A stretch of 64,000 bases of DNA from Bacteroidia bacterium (GTDB lineage: Bacteria; Bacteroidota; Bacteroidia; Flavobacteriales; Flavobacteriaceae): contig JAUIEK010000003.1 in assembly GCA_030428865.1 (NCBI GenBank), positions 124,001-188,000 on the forward strand. The letters run 5' to 3'. The translations under genes were made by a program, and so were the position numbers. Below the pieces are notes generated by a model. That model saw only the letters and a list, made by a program, of their open reading frames with translations, did no database searches and was not told the origin of the DNA. Positions 56,332-64,000 of this stretch are shown piece after piece (the stretch's first letter is position 1; each line of letters begins with the position of its first letter).

Positions 56332-56339
56332 TACTTTTG
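56332..56339 (+). promoter_or_regulatory. Promoter -7 box for the lipoprotein gene
   Basis: TACTTTTG fits TAnnTTTG; predicted leader about 44 bases to the ATG at 56387. The two direct repeats are centred at about -48 and -69 relative to the predicted start. Confidence 0.6.
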
Positions 56340-56386
56340 ATACAGAAACATCAAAATATTTAATGCTAATCCTAAAATAAATAATC

Positions 56387-57490
56387 ATGAAAAACGCAAT
56401 TCCAAAAGTAAGTTTAGCAATGGGAGTATTGCTAACTGCACTATTCTTTACAAGCTGTAAAAAAGAAAAAAAACAACTACAAATTACCCCTGTTATTGCC
56501 AATAATAATGACAATAGCAAGATAAAGAAAAGTATAGCAAAAGAAGAAAAAGTAATTATCTATAGAAAACCTATTGTTTTCATTGCTGGAATGGATGGCA
56601 AAAAAAGTAATTTCTATAAAAATGCCAGGACTCATTTTCTAAATAAAGAATATGAAGTAGTAGATAATACTTTTTCTATGGAAGAAATTCTTAGTTGGCT
56701 AAACAAAAATTATAATGAAAAAGCGTACAGTGAAATTCACATTGTTGCCAAAAATAATCCTTGGAAAGGACTTGACTTAGAAACTGTTATAAAAGGAGAA
56801 AAAGTAACTGCTAATAGTTTGCGAAAGTCCGTAATTAATAGCGCATTACCTAAACTAGAAAAAGGAATTTCATCCAAAACAAAAGTTGTGTTTCATTCAT
56901 CAGGTTTAGGATCAAACACAGAATTGGTAAATGCTCTTAAAGAAGTTTTCCTTTCAAAAGAAGCTCCATCTGTAGTTGTTTCTCCTTATTACAGCATTTT
57001 TGGAGGTGAGTTTTCTGAGCACTCTTTAGCAAAACCATACTACGGATTCTATCCTACAGCAGAATCTCCTGGTAATGTAGATTTGTCAAAAGAATTTACC
57101 AGAAAATACCCTAAAGAAAAAGACATTAACTGGTTTGACGCAATCACCAACGAAAAAGAAAAATTTATTGGTGATGTTTATAGCACAAAATTTAACATCC
57201 CAATTCAATGGTCATTTGATTATAAAAGTTCTGATGAAGTTCCTAATTTTCAAACTCCAAAAGAAATTATAGATTGGATTAAGAAAGATGACGTGTTACG
57301 AGGAAAAATTGCTAATTATAACATTCCTGTTGAAAAATTTCGTTGGACAGCTGTTCGAAAAGGAAGTAAACTAATCATTAAAGGTAAAACTACTGTAATT
57401 TGTGTTCTGAAACCTCTTATAAAACCTTATGGAGATCTTCAACATGTAGAACCTGATGTTACTAACTTACGACTTTATACGCTACTATAA
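56387..57490 (+). CDS. Lipoprotein of unknown function
   Basis: The 367-residue protein has a lipoprotein signal (VSLAMGVLLTALFFTSC, lipidated Cys at 24) followed by the lysine-rich KKEKKQ. The rest is alpha/beta in pattern: VIIYRKPIVFIAGMDGKKSN, SEIHIVAKNNPWKGLDLETV, TKVVFHSSGLGSNTELVNAL and VVVSPYYSIFGGEFSEHSL. HSSG could be a catalytic or binding loop, but no standard motif fits. I do not recognise the family. Its promoter has LytTR-like repeats, and it precedes the sensor kinase operon. Confidence 0.65.
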   Translation: MKNAIPKVSLAMGVLLTALFFTSCKKEKKQLQITPVIANNNDNSKIKKSIAKEEKVIIYRKPIVFIAGMDGKKSNFYKNARTHFLNKEYEVVDNTFSMEEILSWLNKNYNEKAYSEIHIVAKNNPWKGLDLETVIKGEKVTANSLRKSVINSALPKLEKGISSKTKVVFHSSGLGSNTELVNALKEVFLSKEAPSVVVSPYYSIFGGEFSEHSLAKPYYGFYPTAESPGNVDLSKEFTRKYPKEKDINWFDAITNEKEKFIGDVYSTKFNIPIQWSFDYKSSDEVPNFQTPKEIIDWIKKDDVLRGKIANYNIPVEKFRWTAVRKGSKLIIKGKTTVICVLKPLIKPYGDLQHVEPDVTNLRLYTLL

Positions 57491-57519
57491 ATTTGAAATA
57501 CAATTTGAATTGAGATGGA

Positions 57520-57548
57520 AAGTAACTGCTTTCATGCAGTTACTTTTG
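57520..57548 (+). terminator. Terminator hairpin overlapping the sensor kinase promoter
   Basis: AAGTAACTGC, loop TTTCAT, GCAGTTACTT (57520-57545) is a perfect 10-bp stem 29 bases after the lipoprotein stop. Its 3' arm reads into TACTTTTG (57541-57548), which fits the -7 box for the kinase gene at 57569. The T-tract is weak. Confidence 0.6.
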
Positions 57549-57568
57549 TATGTTTGTTAGAAAGCAGC

Positions 57569-60481
57569 ATGAGAGTAATCAAAATATCCATATTAATTTT
57601 AGTTTTTGTTTCCTTCTTTTGTGAAGCTCAAAATAGCCATTGGCAAAACTTTGGAGTTAAAGAAGGGTTACCTCAATCACATATTACAAGTATTACACAA
57701 GATTCTACTGGTTATCTATGGCTAGGCACAAATGGTAGTGGATTAGTTCGTTTTGACGGAGCTACATTTAATACATTTCAACAAAAAGATAGCCTTCCTT
57801 CTAATTTTATTACAGATCTTTTTTATGCAAGAGACACTTTATTTATTGGAACTCGTCTCGGAGCAGGAATTTATGCCAATGGAAAGATTTTGAAATATGA
57901 TCTGCCTGAAACTCGAAAAATTATTTCAATAAAACAACAAATCTACTTTGCCACACAATCTGGAATTTATTTGTGGAAAAATTCATATTTGGCTCCTCTC
58001 AAAACCATTCCTCAAATTGACGTAAAACCAATAAATGATTTAGTATATTTTAATAATTCATACTGGATTGCTTGTAAACAAGGGCTTTGGCTTATTGATA
58101 ATTTAGAAAATGCAAAAGAAATTAAGAAAGTATCAAACGGTAATTTTTCTTCTTTTCTAGTACATAACAACAACTTGTATGTTTCAAAAGTATCTGAAGG
58201 TATTTTTCAAGTAAATAAAGAGCGTATTACGGTAAGAAAACGTATAACTAGCTTGTATAAAGTTTTCAAAGCCAATAATACTACTTATGCGTTGCTCAAT
58301 AACGAAAAGGCTTTAGAATTAACTCCTGATTTTTCAATTATTAATTCAAAAACAACAACTGAAAACAACCAAAATATTATTACCGATATTTTTACTGATT
58401 CTCATAAAAACACTTGGATTACGACAAAAAATCAAGGTCTTTTTAAACAGATTGATAACACTTTGTCTAACTATCCTTTTAGAGAAAATCGAATTCATCA
58501 ATTAAAATATTTTAACGATTCGTTGTGGATTATTACTCAAAATGGACTTTACAAGAAAAGTGACTCGTCATTCGTCCCTTTCTCTTTTAATAATCAGCTT
58601 AAAAATTCAGTTCAATCCATTGCTATAGATAGTTTTTCTAATATTTGGGCTGGTACCAAAAACAACGGATTACTTCTCTATAGAAAGAAAAAAGATTCTA
58701 CATCAACAAACTATCAGCTTATTGATATAGGAAAAGAAATTCCCTCAATTGACAAAAACATTACTTCTGTTTTATCAATCAATCAAAACGAAATTTGGCT
58801 AACAGATACAAATGGAATACACAAATTAACTACACAAAACGGAATTGTTTTAAAGGTAAATAATTACTCAAAAAAAGATGGAATTAGAGATTTACACATA
58901 ACATCCATTTTACAACATAATAATCAGCTTTGGTATGCTACTAAAAATGGAAATATCGGATTTATAGAGAATAATCAAGTTACTGATTATCATAGAATAT
59001 TAGGTTTTCCTGCAACAATAAATGCCATTAAAATATATGGTAACACTATTTTTTTAAGTACTTCAGAAAATGGAATTTGGACAGCTCCTGTAAGCAATCC
59101 TAAAGAGATAACACCTCTATCTGGAAAGAAACAACTCAATTCACAAAATTGTAGATCATTACTATTAGATAGTAATAATTACTTGTGGATAGGAACTGAA
59201 AAAGGTCTTAATAAAGCATTACTAGATAAAAACAACACAATTCAAGAAATTTACTTTTTTGATAAAAATGATGGACTGGTAGAAAACGAGATAATTACAG
59301 AAGGTATTATACAGGACAATACTAAAAACATCTGGTTGTCAACCAATTATGGGCTTACAAAACTTAGTGAGACAACTAGCTTTAAGCAAACTATAAAACC
59401 TAAAATTTCATTAGAAAACGTTGAAGTTGTATACTCTAAAATTGATACAATTAATTTTTCTACTTACACCAATCAATTACAATTAAAACCTAGCCAAAAT
59501 CATATTTCATTTCAATTTACCTCAGTTGATTTAAACTATCCTAAAACAATCGAATATAGTTGGAAACTGACTGATGATTTTTCTCCTTGGACAGCTAAAA
59601 ACAATGTGGATTTTGCCAATTTATCATACGGAGAATACACATTTGAAGTGAAATCGAGAAACAGAAATTGGCAAGAAAGCAAACCTGTTTTGTTCCGGTT
59701 TGTGATAGAAAAACCATGGTATTTAAAATGGTGGTTTCTGTCAACTACCACTCTTATTTTACTCATTAGTATTAGCCTAATTATTTGGAGTTACACAAGA
59801 AAAATAAAAAGGAAAAATCAAGCAAAAATTGAAAAACTACATTTAGAAAATAAATTATTATCGCTAGAACAAAAAGCGTTGCAATTACAAATGAATCCTC
59901 ATTTTGTTTTTAATGTTCTTAATAGCATTAAAGCTATGGGAACTAGTAATAAACTAGACAAGATGAATGAAACTATTAATAGTTTTGCTAAGCTTTTAAG
60001 AGGAGTTTTACAAAATTCCAGAGAAGAATATATAAGTATTCAACAAGAAATAGAGGTTTTAGAAAATTATTTAAAATTAGAGCAAGTTTTAAGTAACGAT
60101 AAATTTGATTACTTTTTCCATGTTGAATTATCCTCTTTCTCTTTTGATGAACTTTTAATTCCTCCTATGATTATCCAGCCTTTTGTAGAAAACGCTATCA
60201 AACATGGTTTTAACGGAATTAAACAACAAGGAATAATTGACATTTCATTTGTGGTAAGCAATGACATGCTCATTTGTAAAATACAAGATAACGGAGTTGG
60301 CTACGAAACATCTTTAGGCAAGAAAAAAAATCAGCATCAATCAATCGCTATAAACGTAACAAAAGAGCGATTAAAAAGTATATCTGACAAATGTGATTTT
60401 GACATTGTAGAAATTAAAGAAAACAAAAAAACTTTAGGTACTTTAGTTAAATTTCAAATACCTTACAAAACAGATTATTAA
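57569..60481 (+). CDS. Sensor histidine kinase with two-component-regulator propeller and Y_Y_Y domain (LytS type)
   Basis: I chose the ATG at 57569 (970 residues) because the longer frame would begin before the predicted transcription start. Signal peptide about 1-20 (VFVSFFCEA). A beta-propeller of Reg_prop repeats (about 25-640) has DSTGYLWLGTNGSGLVRFDG and similar repeats. The Y_Y_Y domain (about 645-720) has YGEYTFEVKSRNRNW, and a transmembrane helix follows near 721-745. The LytS-type kinase has QMNPHFVFNVLNSIKAMG (H778) and PFVENAIKHGF. Its partner is the LytTR regulator 3 bp away. Confidence 0.92.
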   Translation: MRVIKISILILVFVSFFCEAQNSHWQNFGVKEGLPQSHITSITQDSTGYLWLGTNGSGLVRFDGATFNTFQQKDSLPSNFITDLFYARDTLFIGTRLGAGIYANGKILKYDLPETRKIISIKQQIYFATQSGIYLWKNSYLAPLKTIPQIDVKPINDLVYFNNSYWIACKQGLWLIDNLENAKEIKKVSNGNFSSFLVHNNNLYVSKVSEGIFQVNKERITVRKRITSLYKVFKANNTTYALLNNEKALELTPDFSIINSKTTTENNQNIITDIFTDSHKNTWITTKNQGLFKQIDNTLSNYPFRENRIHQLKYFNDSLWIITQNGLYKKSDSSFVPFSFNNQLKNSVQSIAIDSFSNIWAGTKNNGLLLYRKKKDSTSTNYQLIDIGKEIPSIDKNITSVLSINQNEIWLTDTNGIHKLTTQNGIVLKVNNYSKKDGIRDLHITSILQHNNQLWYATKNGNIGFIENNQVTDYHRILGFPATINAIKIYGNTIFLSTSENGIWTAPVSNPKEITPLSGKKQLNSQNCRSLLLDSNNYLWIGTEKGLNKALLDKNNTIQEIYFFDKNDGLVENEIITEGIIQDNTKNIWLSTNYGLTKLSETTSFKQTIKPKISLENVEVVYSKIDTINFSTYTNQLQLKPSQNHISFQFTSVDLNYPKTIEYSWKLTDDFSPWTAKNNVDFANLSYGEYTFEVKSRNRNWQESKPVLFRFVIEKPWYLKWWFLSTTTLILLISISLIIWSYTRKIKRKNQAKIEKLHLENKLLSLEQKALQLQMNPHFVFNVLNSIKAMGTSNKLDKMNETINSFAKLLRGVLQNSREEYISIQQEIEVLENYLKLEQVLSNDKFDYFFHVELSSFSFDELLIPPMIIQPFVENAIKHGFNGIKQQGIIDISFVVSNDMLICKIQDNGVGYETSLGKKKNQHQSIAINVTKERLKSISDKCDFDIVEIKENKKTLGTLVKFQIPYKTDY

Positions 60482-60484
60482 AAT

Positions 60485-61234
60485 TTGAAAAACGCTACGT
60501 GCATACTAATAGATGATATTCCTGATGTGCTAAACATGCTGGAGAAAGACATCTCGCGTTTGTTTCCTAGCCTTGAAGTTATTGGAAAAGCATCTAGTGT
60601 TGTTACTGCTGCAAAGCTTCTACGCAAAAAAAGTCCTGATATTATTTTTCTTGACATTATGCTTGGAGATGGAACAGGTTTTGACTTGTTAGAAATTTTT
60701 CCAGATTTATCTTCTAAAATTATTTTTATCACTGCCAGTGACGCTTATGCTTTGCGGGCTTTCAAATTTGCTGCTATTGATTACGTTTTAAAACCATATT
60801 CAGATTATGATTTGCAGAATGCAGTTCAAAAAGCACAACAGTATATCAAATCAGAATCCCAACAACTATCAGTATTAAAAGAAACACTCTCAAATAATAA
60901 AAAAGTTCCTGAAAGAATCTCTTTACACACTCAAGAAAAAATCATAGTTATTTCATTAGATTCTATCATAAGATGTCAATCCGATAATAATTACACCATG
61001 TTTTTTCTGGATAATGGACAAAAAATACTAGTCACCAAAACTTTAAAATATTATTCAGATTTGTTAAAAGAATGTAATTTTATGAGAGTGCATCAAAGCC
61101 ACCTTATAAATACGAAATTCATAAAAGAGTTTATTAAATCTGATGGAGGATATTTATTGTTAACCAACAAAGAAACAATTCCTGTTTCTGTTAGAAAACG
61201 ATCGGAAGTAATTCAAATGTTAAACCTTATTTAA
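60485..61234 (+). CDS. LytTR-family response regulator
   Basis: The 249-residue protein starts at TTG; a stop codon precedes it directly. The receiver domain has acidic residues D10-D11, phosphoacceptor D57 (IIFLDIMLGDGTGFDLLEIF), T83 and K103 (YVLKPY). The LytTR DNA-binding domain (about 145-249) has IRCQSDNNYTMFFLDNGQKI, VHQSHLINTKFIKEFIKSDG and VSVRKRSEVIQ. It pairs with the upstream kinase. Likely targets include the repeats before the lipoprotein gene. Confidence 0.95.
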   Translation: MKNATCILIDDIPDVLNMLEKDISRLFPSLEVIGKASSVVTAAKLLRKKSPDIIFLDIMLGDGTGFDLLEIFPDLSSKIIFITASDAYALRAFKFAAIDYVLKPYSDYDLQNAVQKAQQYIKSESQQLSVLKETLSNNKKVPERISLHTQEKIIVISLDSIIRCQSDNNYTMFFLDNGQKILVTKTLKYYSDLLKECNFMRVHQSHLINTKFIKEFIKSDGGYLLLTNKETIPVSVRKRSEVIQMLNLI

Positions 61235-62166
61235 AAAGGTAATTGACCCAAGTCTACATTTCCGCCAGAAATTATAATTCCAACTTTCTTATTTTCAAAA
61301 ATTTGAGGTTCTTTCAATAAAGCTGCTATTGCCACAGCGCTAGAAGGCTCAATAACGATCTTCATACGCTCCCAAACAAATCGCATTGCATCAACAATTT
61401 CTTGTTCTTTTACACGAATAATTCTATCTACATATTTCTGAATAATTGGAAAATTATTTGATCCTAAATTTGTTTTCAGTCCGTCTGCAATGGTATCTGA
61501 AATTTCGTTAGTTTCAATCTTACCAGATAATAGAGATCGATAAGCATCATCCACTTTAAAAGGCTCTGCTCCAATAACTTTCGTTTTAGGTGAAAAATGA
61601 TGCGTAAATAAGCTTGTTCCTGCTATCAATCCTCCTCCTCCAACCGGGCAAATGATATAATCTAAATTTGACTGTTCTTGAATCAATTCATAACTCGCTG
61701 TTCCTTGGCCTAAAATAACTTGTAAATCATTAGATGGATGAATAAAAGTAGCTCCTGTTTCTTGCTGAATCTTAGCGGATTCTGCTTCTCTAGCTTTAAG
61801 GTTAGGGTCACAAACAGTTATAATACCACTGTATTCTTTTACAGCATTTTTCTTGGCATTTGGCGCAGAAGAAGGCATTACAATATGTGCTTTGACTCCT
61901 AAGTTTTTGGCAGCGCAAGACAAAGCTTGGGCAAAATTACCAGATGAATGTGTAACAATTCCTTTATTTCTATCTAATTCTGGTAAGTTTAAAATAGCAT
62001 GAGTTGCTCCTCTTAATTTATATGAACCTGTTTTCTGAAAGTTTTCACATTTTAGAAAAACAGTTGCATCACACTCAGCATTCAACAATCGAGAGGTTAA
62101 TACTGGGGTTTTATGAACATACGGTTTAATGATTTCATATACTTGTTGAAGCTCGGTAGTAGTCAT
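61231..62166 (-). CDS. PLP-dependent threonine/serine dehydratase
   Basis: Deaminates threonine or serine to the 2-oxo acid (or racemises serine). The 311-residue fold-type II PLP enzyme has the lysine motif ENFQKTGSYKLRGA, SSGNFAQALSCAAK (substrate loop), and the phosphate-binding GGGGLIAG. EPSSAVAIAALL and GIIISGGNVDLGQL follow. There is no C-terminal ACT regulatory domain, so it is not the biosynthetic IlvA type. Convergent with the LytTR gene, sharing TTAA stops. tRNA-His lies upstream. Confidence 0.9.
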   Translation of the reverse strand: MTTTELQQVYEIIKPYVHKTPVLTSRLLNAECDATVFLKCENFQKTGSYKLRGATHAILNLPELDRNKGIVTHSSGNFAQALSCAAKNLGVKAHIVMPSSAPNAKKNAVKEYSGIITVCDPNLKAREAESAKIQQETGATFIHPSNDLQVILGQGTASYELIQEQSNLDYIICPVGGGGLIAGTSLFTHHFSPKTKVIGAEPFKVDDAYRSLLSGKIETNEISDTIADGLKTNLGSNNFPIIQKYVDRIIRVKEQEIVDAMRFVWERMKIVIEPSSAVAIAALLKEPQIFENKKVGIIISGGNVDLGQLPF

Positions 62167-62188
62167 ACTAAATGTTTTTATAAAAATA

Positions 62189-62219
62189 AAAAAGCCTTTT
62201 CATTTCTGAAAAGGCTTTT
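62189..62219 (-). terminator. Intrinsic terminator after tRNA-His
   Basis: On the minus strand AAAAGCCTTTTCA, short loop, TGAAAAGGCTTTT followed by T residues. It starts directly after the tRNA 3' end. Confidence 0.85.
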
Positions 62220-62220
62220 G

Positions 62221-62294
62221 GGTGGAAGACCGGGTTCGAACCGGCGACCTCCGGAACCACAATCCGGCGCTCTAACCAGCTGAGCTACAACCAC
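62221..62294 (-). tRNA. tRNA-His (GTG)
   Basis: The minus strand folds as a cloverleaf with D-stem GCTC/GAGC, anticodon stem CCGGA/TCCGG, loop TTGTGGT with anticodon GTG, and T-arm loop TTCGAAC. The extra G (62295) can serve as G-1 of tRNA-His, opposite discriminator C73. Acceptor stem pairs G1-C72 to G4-C69 and G7-C66 are fine, but positions 5-68 and 6-67 are U-U. The CCA end is not encoded. Confidence 0.95.
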
Positions 62295-62327
62295 CATGTT
62301 AGTAAAGCTTACAAATAGCTTTCTAGC

Positions 62328-62340
62328 GGGTGCAAATGTA
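62328..62340 (-). promoter_or_regulatory. Promoter -7 region for tRNA-His
   Basis: Minus strand TACATTTGCACCC. TACATTTG (62333-62340) fits TAnnTTTG and is followed by the same GCACCC as the rpsF promoter. Confidence 0.65.
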
Positions 62341-62369
62341 CTTCATTTTTCAATATCTTGAAAAAGAAA

Positions 62370-63086
62370 TTACAATAATTTATCTAATGAACTTACAGCT
62401 AATAGTCGTTCTGTGGTAAATCCTTCTCCATGTTCTACTCCAATTAATCTACCCAAATCTTTAGATCTATAGAGTACACTATCAATAAAGTTTTTACTAG
62501 AAATAGGTGTTTCGGGCTCTGAACTGTTTGGATCGTAAAATTGAGATTCATAAGCTAATACAGCATCTTTTTTCTTTTGCATAAATCCTGTTACATCAAC
62601 TACAAAATCTGGATTACTATTCTTCCACTGAATGTAATGATACACCTGCTTTGGTCTCCATTTATCTTGATTAATTCCGTCTAATTTTGTTTCAATCTTT
62701 TGTAAACCACTTAAAAAACAAGCATCCGAAACTAATTTACTTCCTTTTGGATGATCAATATGCCTATCGTCAATAGCGTTACACAAAACAATTTCTGGTT
62801 GGTATTTTCTAATTATTTTAATAATTTCTAGTTGATGCACTTTATCATTAGTGAAAAATCCATCAGCAAAACCTAAATTTTCTCGTACAGTAACTCCTAA
62901 AATATGAGCAGCTTTCTGAGCTTCTTGTGCTCTTATATCAGCAGAGCCTCGTGTTCCTAGCTCTCCTCTAGTAAGATCTATAATCCCAACTTTCTTACCT
63001 AACGAAACTTCTTTGGCTAGCGTAGCCGAACAACCTAGTTCAACATCATCTGGATGCGCTCCAAACGCTAAAATGTCTAATTTCAT
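62370..63086 (-). CDS. bshB1: Bacillithiol biosynthesis deacetylase BshB1
   Basis: Removes the acetyl group from GlcNAc-malate in bacillithiol synthesis. The 238-residue LmbE/PIG-L-fold protein has the zinc motif FGAHPDDVELGC and DLTRGELGTRGSADIRAQEA, NLGFADGFF, and DDRHIDHPKGSKL with the second zinc-site histidine. The N-terminus MKLDILAFGAHPDD and overall length match BshB1. It starts 50 bp after the MATE gene stop on the same strand. BshA and BshC are not in the window. Confidence 0.93.
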   Translation of the reverse strand: MKLDILAFGAHPDDVELGCSATLAKEVSLGKKVGIIDLTRGELGTRGSADIRAQEAQKAAHILGVTVRENLGFADGFFTNDKVHQLEIIKIIRKYQPEIVLCNAIDDRHIDHPKGSKLVSDACFLSGLQKIETKLDGINQDKWRPKQVYHYIQWKNSNPDFVVDVTGFMQKKKDAVLAYESQFYDPNSSEPETPISSKNFIDSVLYRSKDLGRLIGVEHGEGFTTERLLAVSSLDKLL

Positions 63087-63136
63087 AACTGTTTTACTTG
63101 TTCTTTAAATAGATAAACGAAGTTACAAAAGATCGA

Positions 63137-64000
63137 TTAAACCTGAACTGTTTTCCACTTACCCCTCTTAAACCAAATAACTCCAACAATAGCAATCAAT
63201 ACTTCTGCTAAAGTTATTGCCCAAAATACGCCAGCTGGACCAAACTCCATTGTAATTGCCATTAAATACGCAAATGGTAATTGAAACAGCCAAAAACATA
63301 CAAAATTTATATAAGTAGGAGTTTTTGTATCTCCCGAGCCGTTGAAAGCTTGGGTTACCACCATTCCGTATGCATAAGCAATGTAACCTGCTGCAATTAT
63401 TTGCAGACATAAAGCTCCGTTTTCAATTACAATTGAATTGTTACTAAACCAACCTAAAAATGTAGGAGCAAATAAAATATAGATTAAAGAAATTGCACCC
63501 ATAAAAATAGCACAATATTTACCTGTTTTCCATACAGAAGATTCTGCTCTTTCTGGAAGTTTAGCTCCTAAGTTTTGCCCTACTAATGTGGCAGCAGCAT
63601 TACTCATTCCCCAAGCTGGCATTAATGTAAACATCATAATTCTTATGGCAATAGTATATCCTGCAAGAACTTCACTTCCAAAGTTTGCCATTATCAACAT
63701 TAATACTACCCAGCTAGAAGTTCCTATGATAAATTGACCTATTCCACCCAAAGAAACTTTCACAAGATTAACCATTACCTCAATTCTAAGACGAATATCT
63801 CTCAAAGCCAATTTAATATAAGAGTTTCCTTTAAATAAAATGATTAATTGAGCAATAACAGCTACGCCTCTTCCTGTAGTTGTTGCAATTGCTGCTCCTT
63901 CTACTCCATAAGCAGGTATAGGGCCTAATCCAAAAATAAATATTGGGTCGAGAATTAAATTTAATCCGTTGGATAAAATGAGAGTCCACATAGCAATAGA
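63137..64000 (-). CDS. MATE family efflux transporter, 5' end beyond the window
   Basis: Only the C-terminal ~288 residues are visible. There are about eight hydrophobic helices, with NLILDPIFIFGLGPIPAYGV near the visible start, GVEGAAIATTTGRGVAVI, AWGMSNAAATLVGQNLGAK and VTQAFNGSGDTKTPTYIN, the usual MATE motifs. The frame is open through the right edge; the internal ATG at 63991 is not the true start. It exports drugs or metabolites by ion antiport; substrate unknown. It lies 50 bp before bshB1 in the same direction. Confidence 0.9.
   Translation of the reverse strand, partial: SIAMWTLILSNGLNLILDPIFIFGLGPIPAYGVEGAAIATTTGRGVAVIAQLIILFKGNSYIKLALRDIRLRIEVMVNLVKVSLGGIGQFIIGTSSWVVLMLIMANFGSEVLAGYTIAIRIMMFTLMPAWGMSNAAATLVGQNLGAKLPERAESSVWKTGKYCAIFMGAISLIYILFAPTFLGWFSNNSIVIENGALCLQIIAAGYIAYAYGMVVTQAFNGSGDTKTPTYINFVCFWLFQLPFAYLMAITMEFGPAGVFWAITLAEVLIAIVGVIWFKRGKWKTVQV

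Noticed and set aside
57515..57568. Longer N-terminus for the sensor kinase
   Set aside because: It would start before the predicted promoter and terminator and would put 18 residues ahead of a good signal peptide.
1..64000. CRISPR arrays, insertion sequences, prophage
   Set aside because: No spaced repeat arrays, transposases with terminal repeats, or phage structural genes were seen.

Overview
The window looks like a chromosomal segment of a marine-type Flavobacteriaceae bacterium (Bacteroidota). Evidence: very AT-rich DNA; promoters with the Bacteroidota -7 box TAnnTTTG; a PorV-like type IX secretion protein; DUF4105 and TonB-receptor proteins; a LytS/LytTR system with a two-component-regulator propeller; and a bacillithiol deacetylase. 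No insertion sequence, prophage or CRISPR array is visible. All calls come from reading the sequence by eye; no database search was run.

Layout. 0-2.4 kb: a zinc-less sirtuin, then the rpsF-rpsR-rplI operon. 2.4-4.9 kb: ECF sigma factor, putative anti-sigma factor and an envelope protein. 5-7.6 kb: S41 peptidase and a membrane-anchored AraC regulator. 7.6-10.1 kb: a two-gene cassette (intracellular trypsin-like protease with zinc ribbon, plus a partner) lying between intact priA and a decayed copy of the priA 3' end. 10.1-21.2 kb: housekeeping genes (priA, rRNA methyltransferase, methyltransferase, ZIP transporter, recQ, kdsD, tatC, lptB, pssA). 21.3-24.5 kb: hydrolase, PorV-like protein and DUF4105 protein. 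24.5-40.6 kb: 14 same-strand genes for a surface polysaccharide (Wzm/Wzt ABC exporter, eight glycosyltransferases, methyltransferase, PaaK-like protein, O-antigen ligase/polymerase-like protein, initiating polyprenyl sugar-phosphate transferase). 40.7-47 kb: ftcD, aroQ, a small barrel protein, xerD, rny, a probable 6S RNA, zapA and a coiled-coil partner. 47-56 kb: M23 peptidase, TonB-dependent receptor, bcp, nth, a 46-residue small ORF, a second ECF sigma factor, uvrA. 56-61 kb: a lipoprotein with a direct-repeat promoter, followed by a propeller sensor kinase and LytTR regulator. 61-64 kb: threonine dehydratase-like enzyme, tRNA-His, bshB1, and the end of a MATE transporter cut by the window edge.

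How parts fit together. The polysaccharide genes appear to form one leftward transcription unit: a sugar phosphate is loaded on a lipid carrier, glycosyltransferases extend it, and Wzm/Wzt exports it. kdsD (Kdo precursor) and lptB (LPS transport) serve the same outer surface. The sensor kinase and LytTR regulator may control the upstream lipoprotein through two identical 12-bp direct repeats spaced 21 bp apart.

Most notable signals: the priA 3' remnant flanking the protease cassette (possible old insertion at the priA end); the LytTR-like direct repeats; loss of metal-binding cysteines in Sir2, RecQ and Nth; a small ORF next to a sigma gene; and a TTTGCACCC extension shared by the rpsF and tRNA-His promoters. 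No intergenic stretch exceeds 300 bases.
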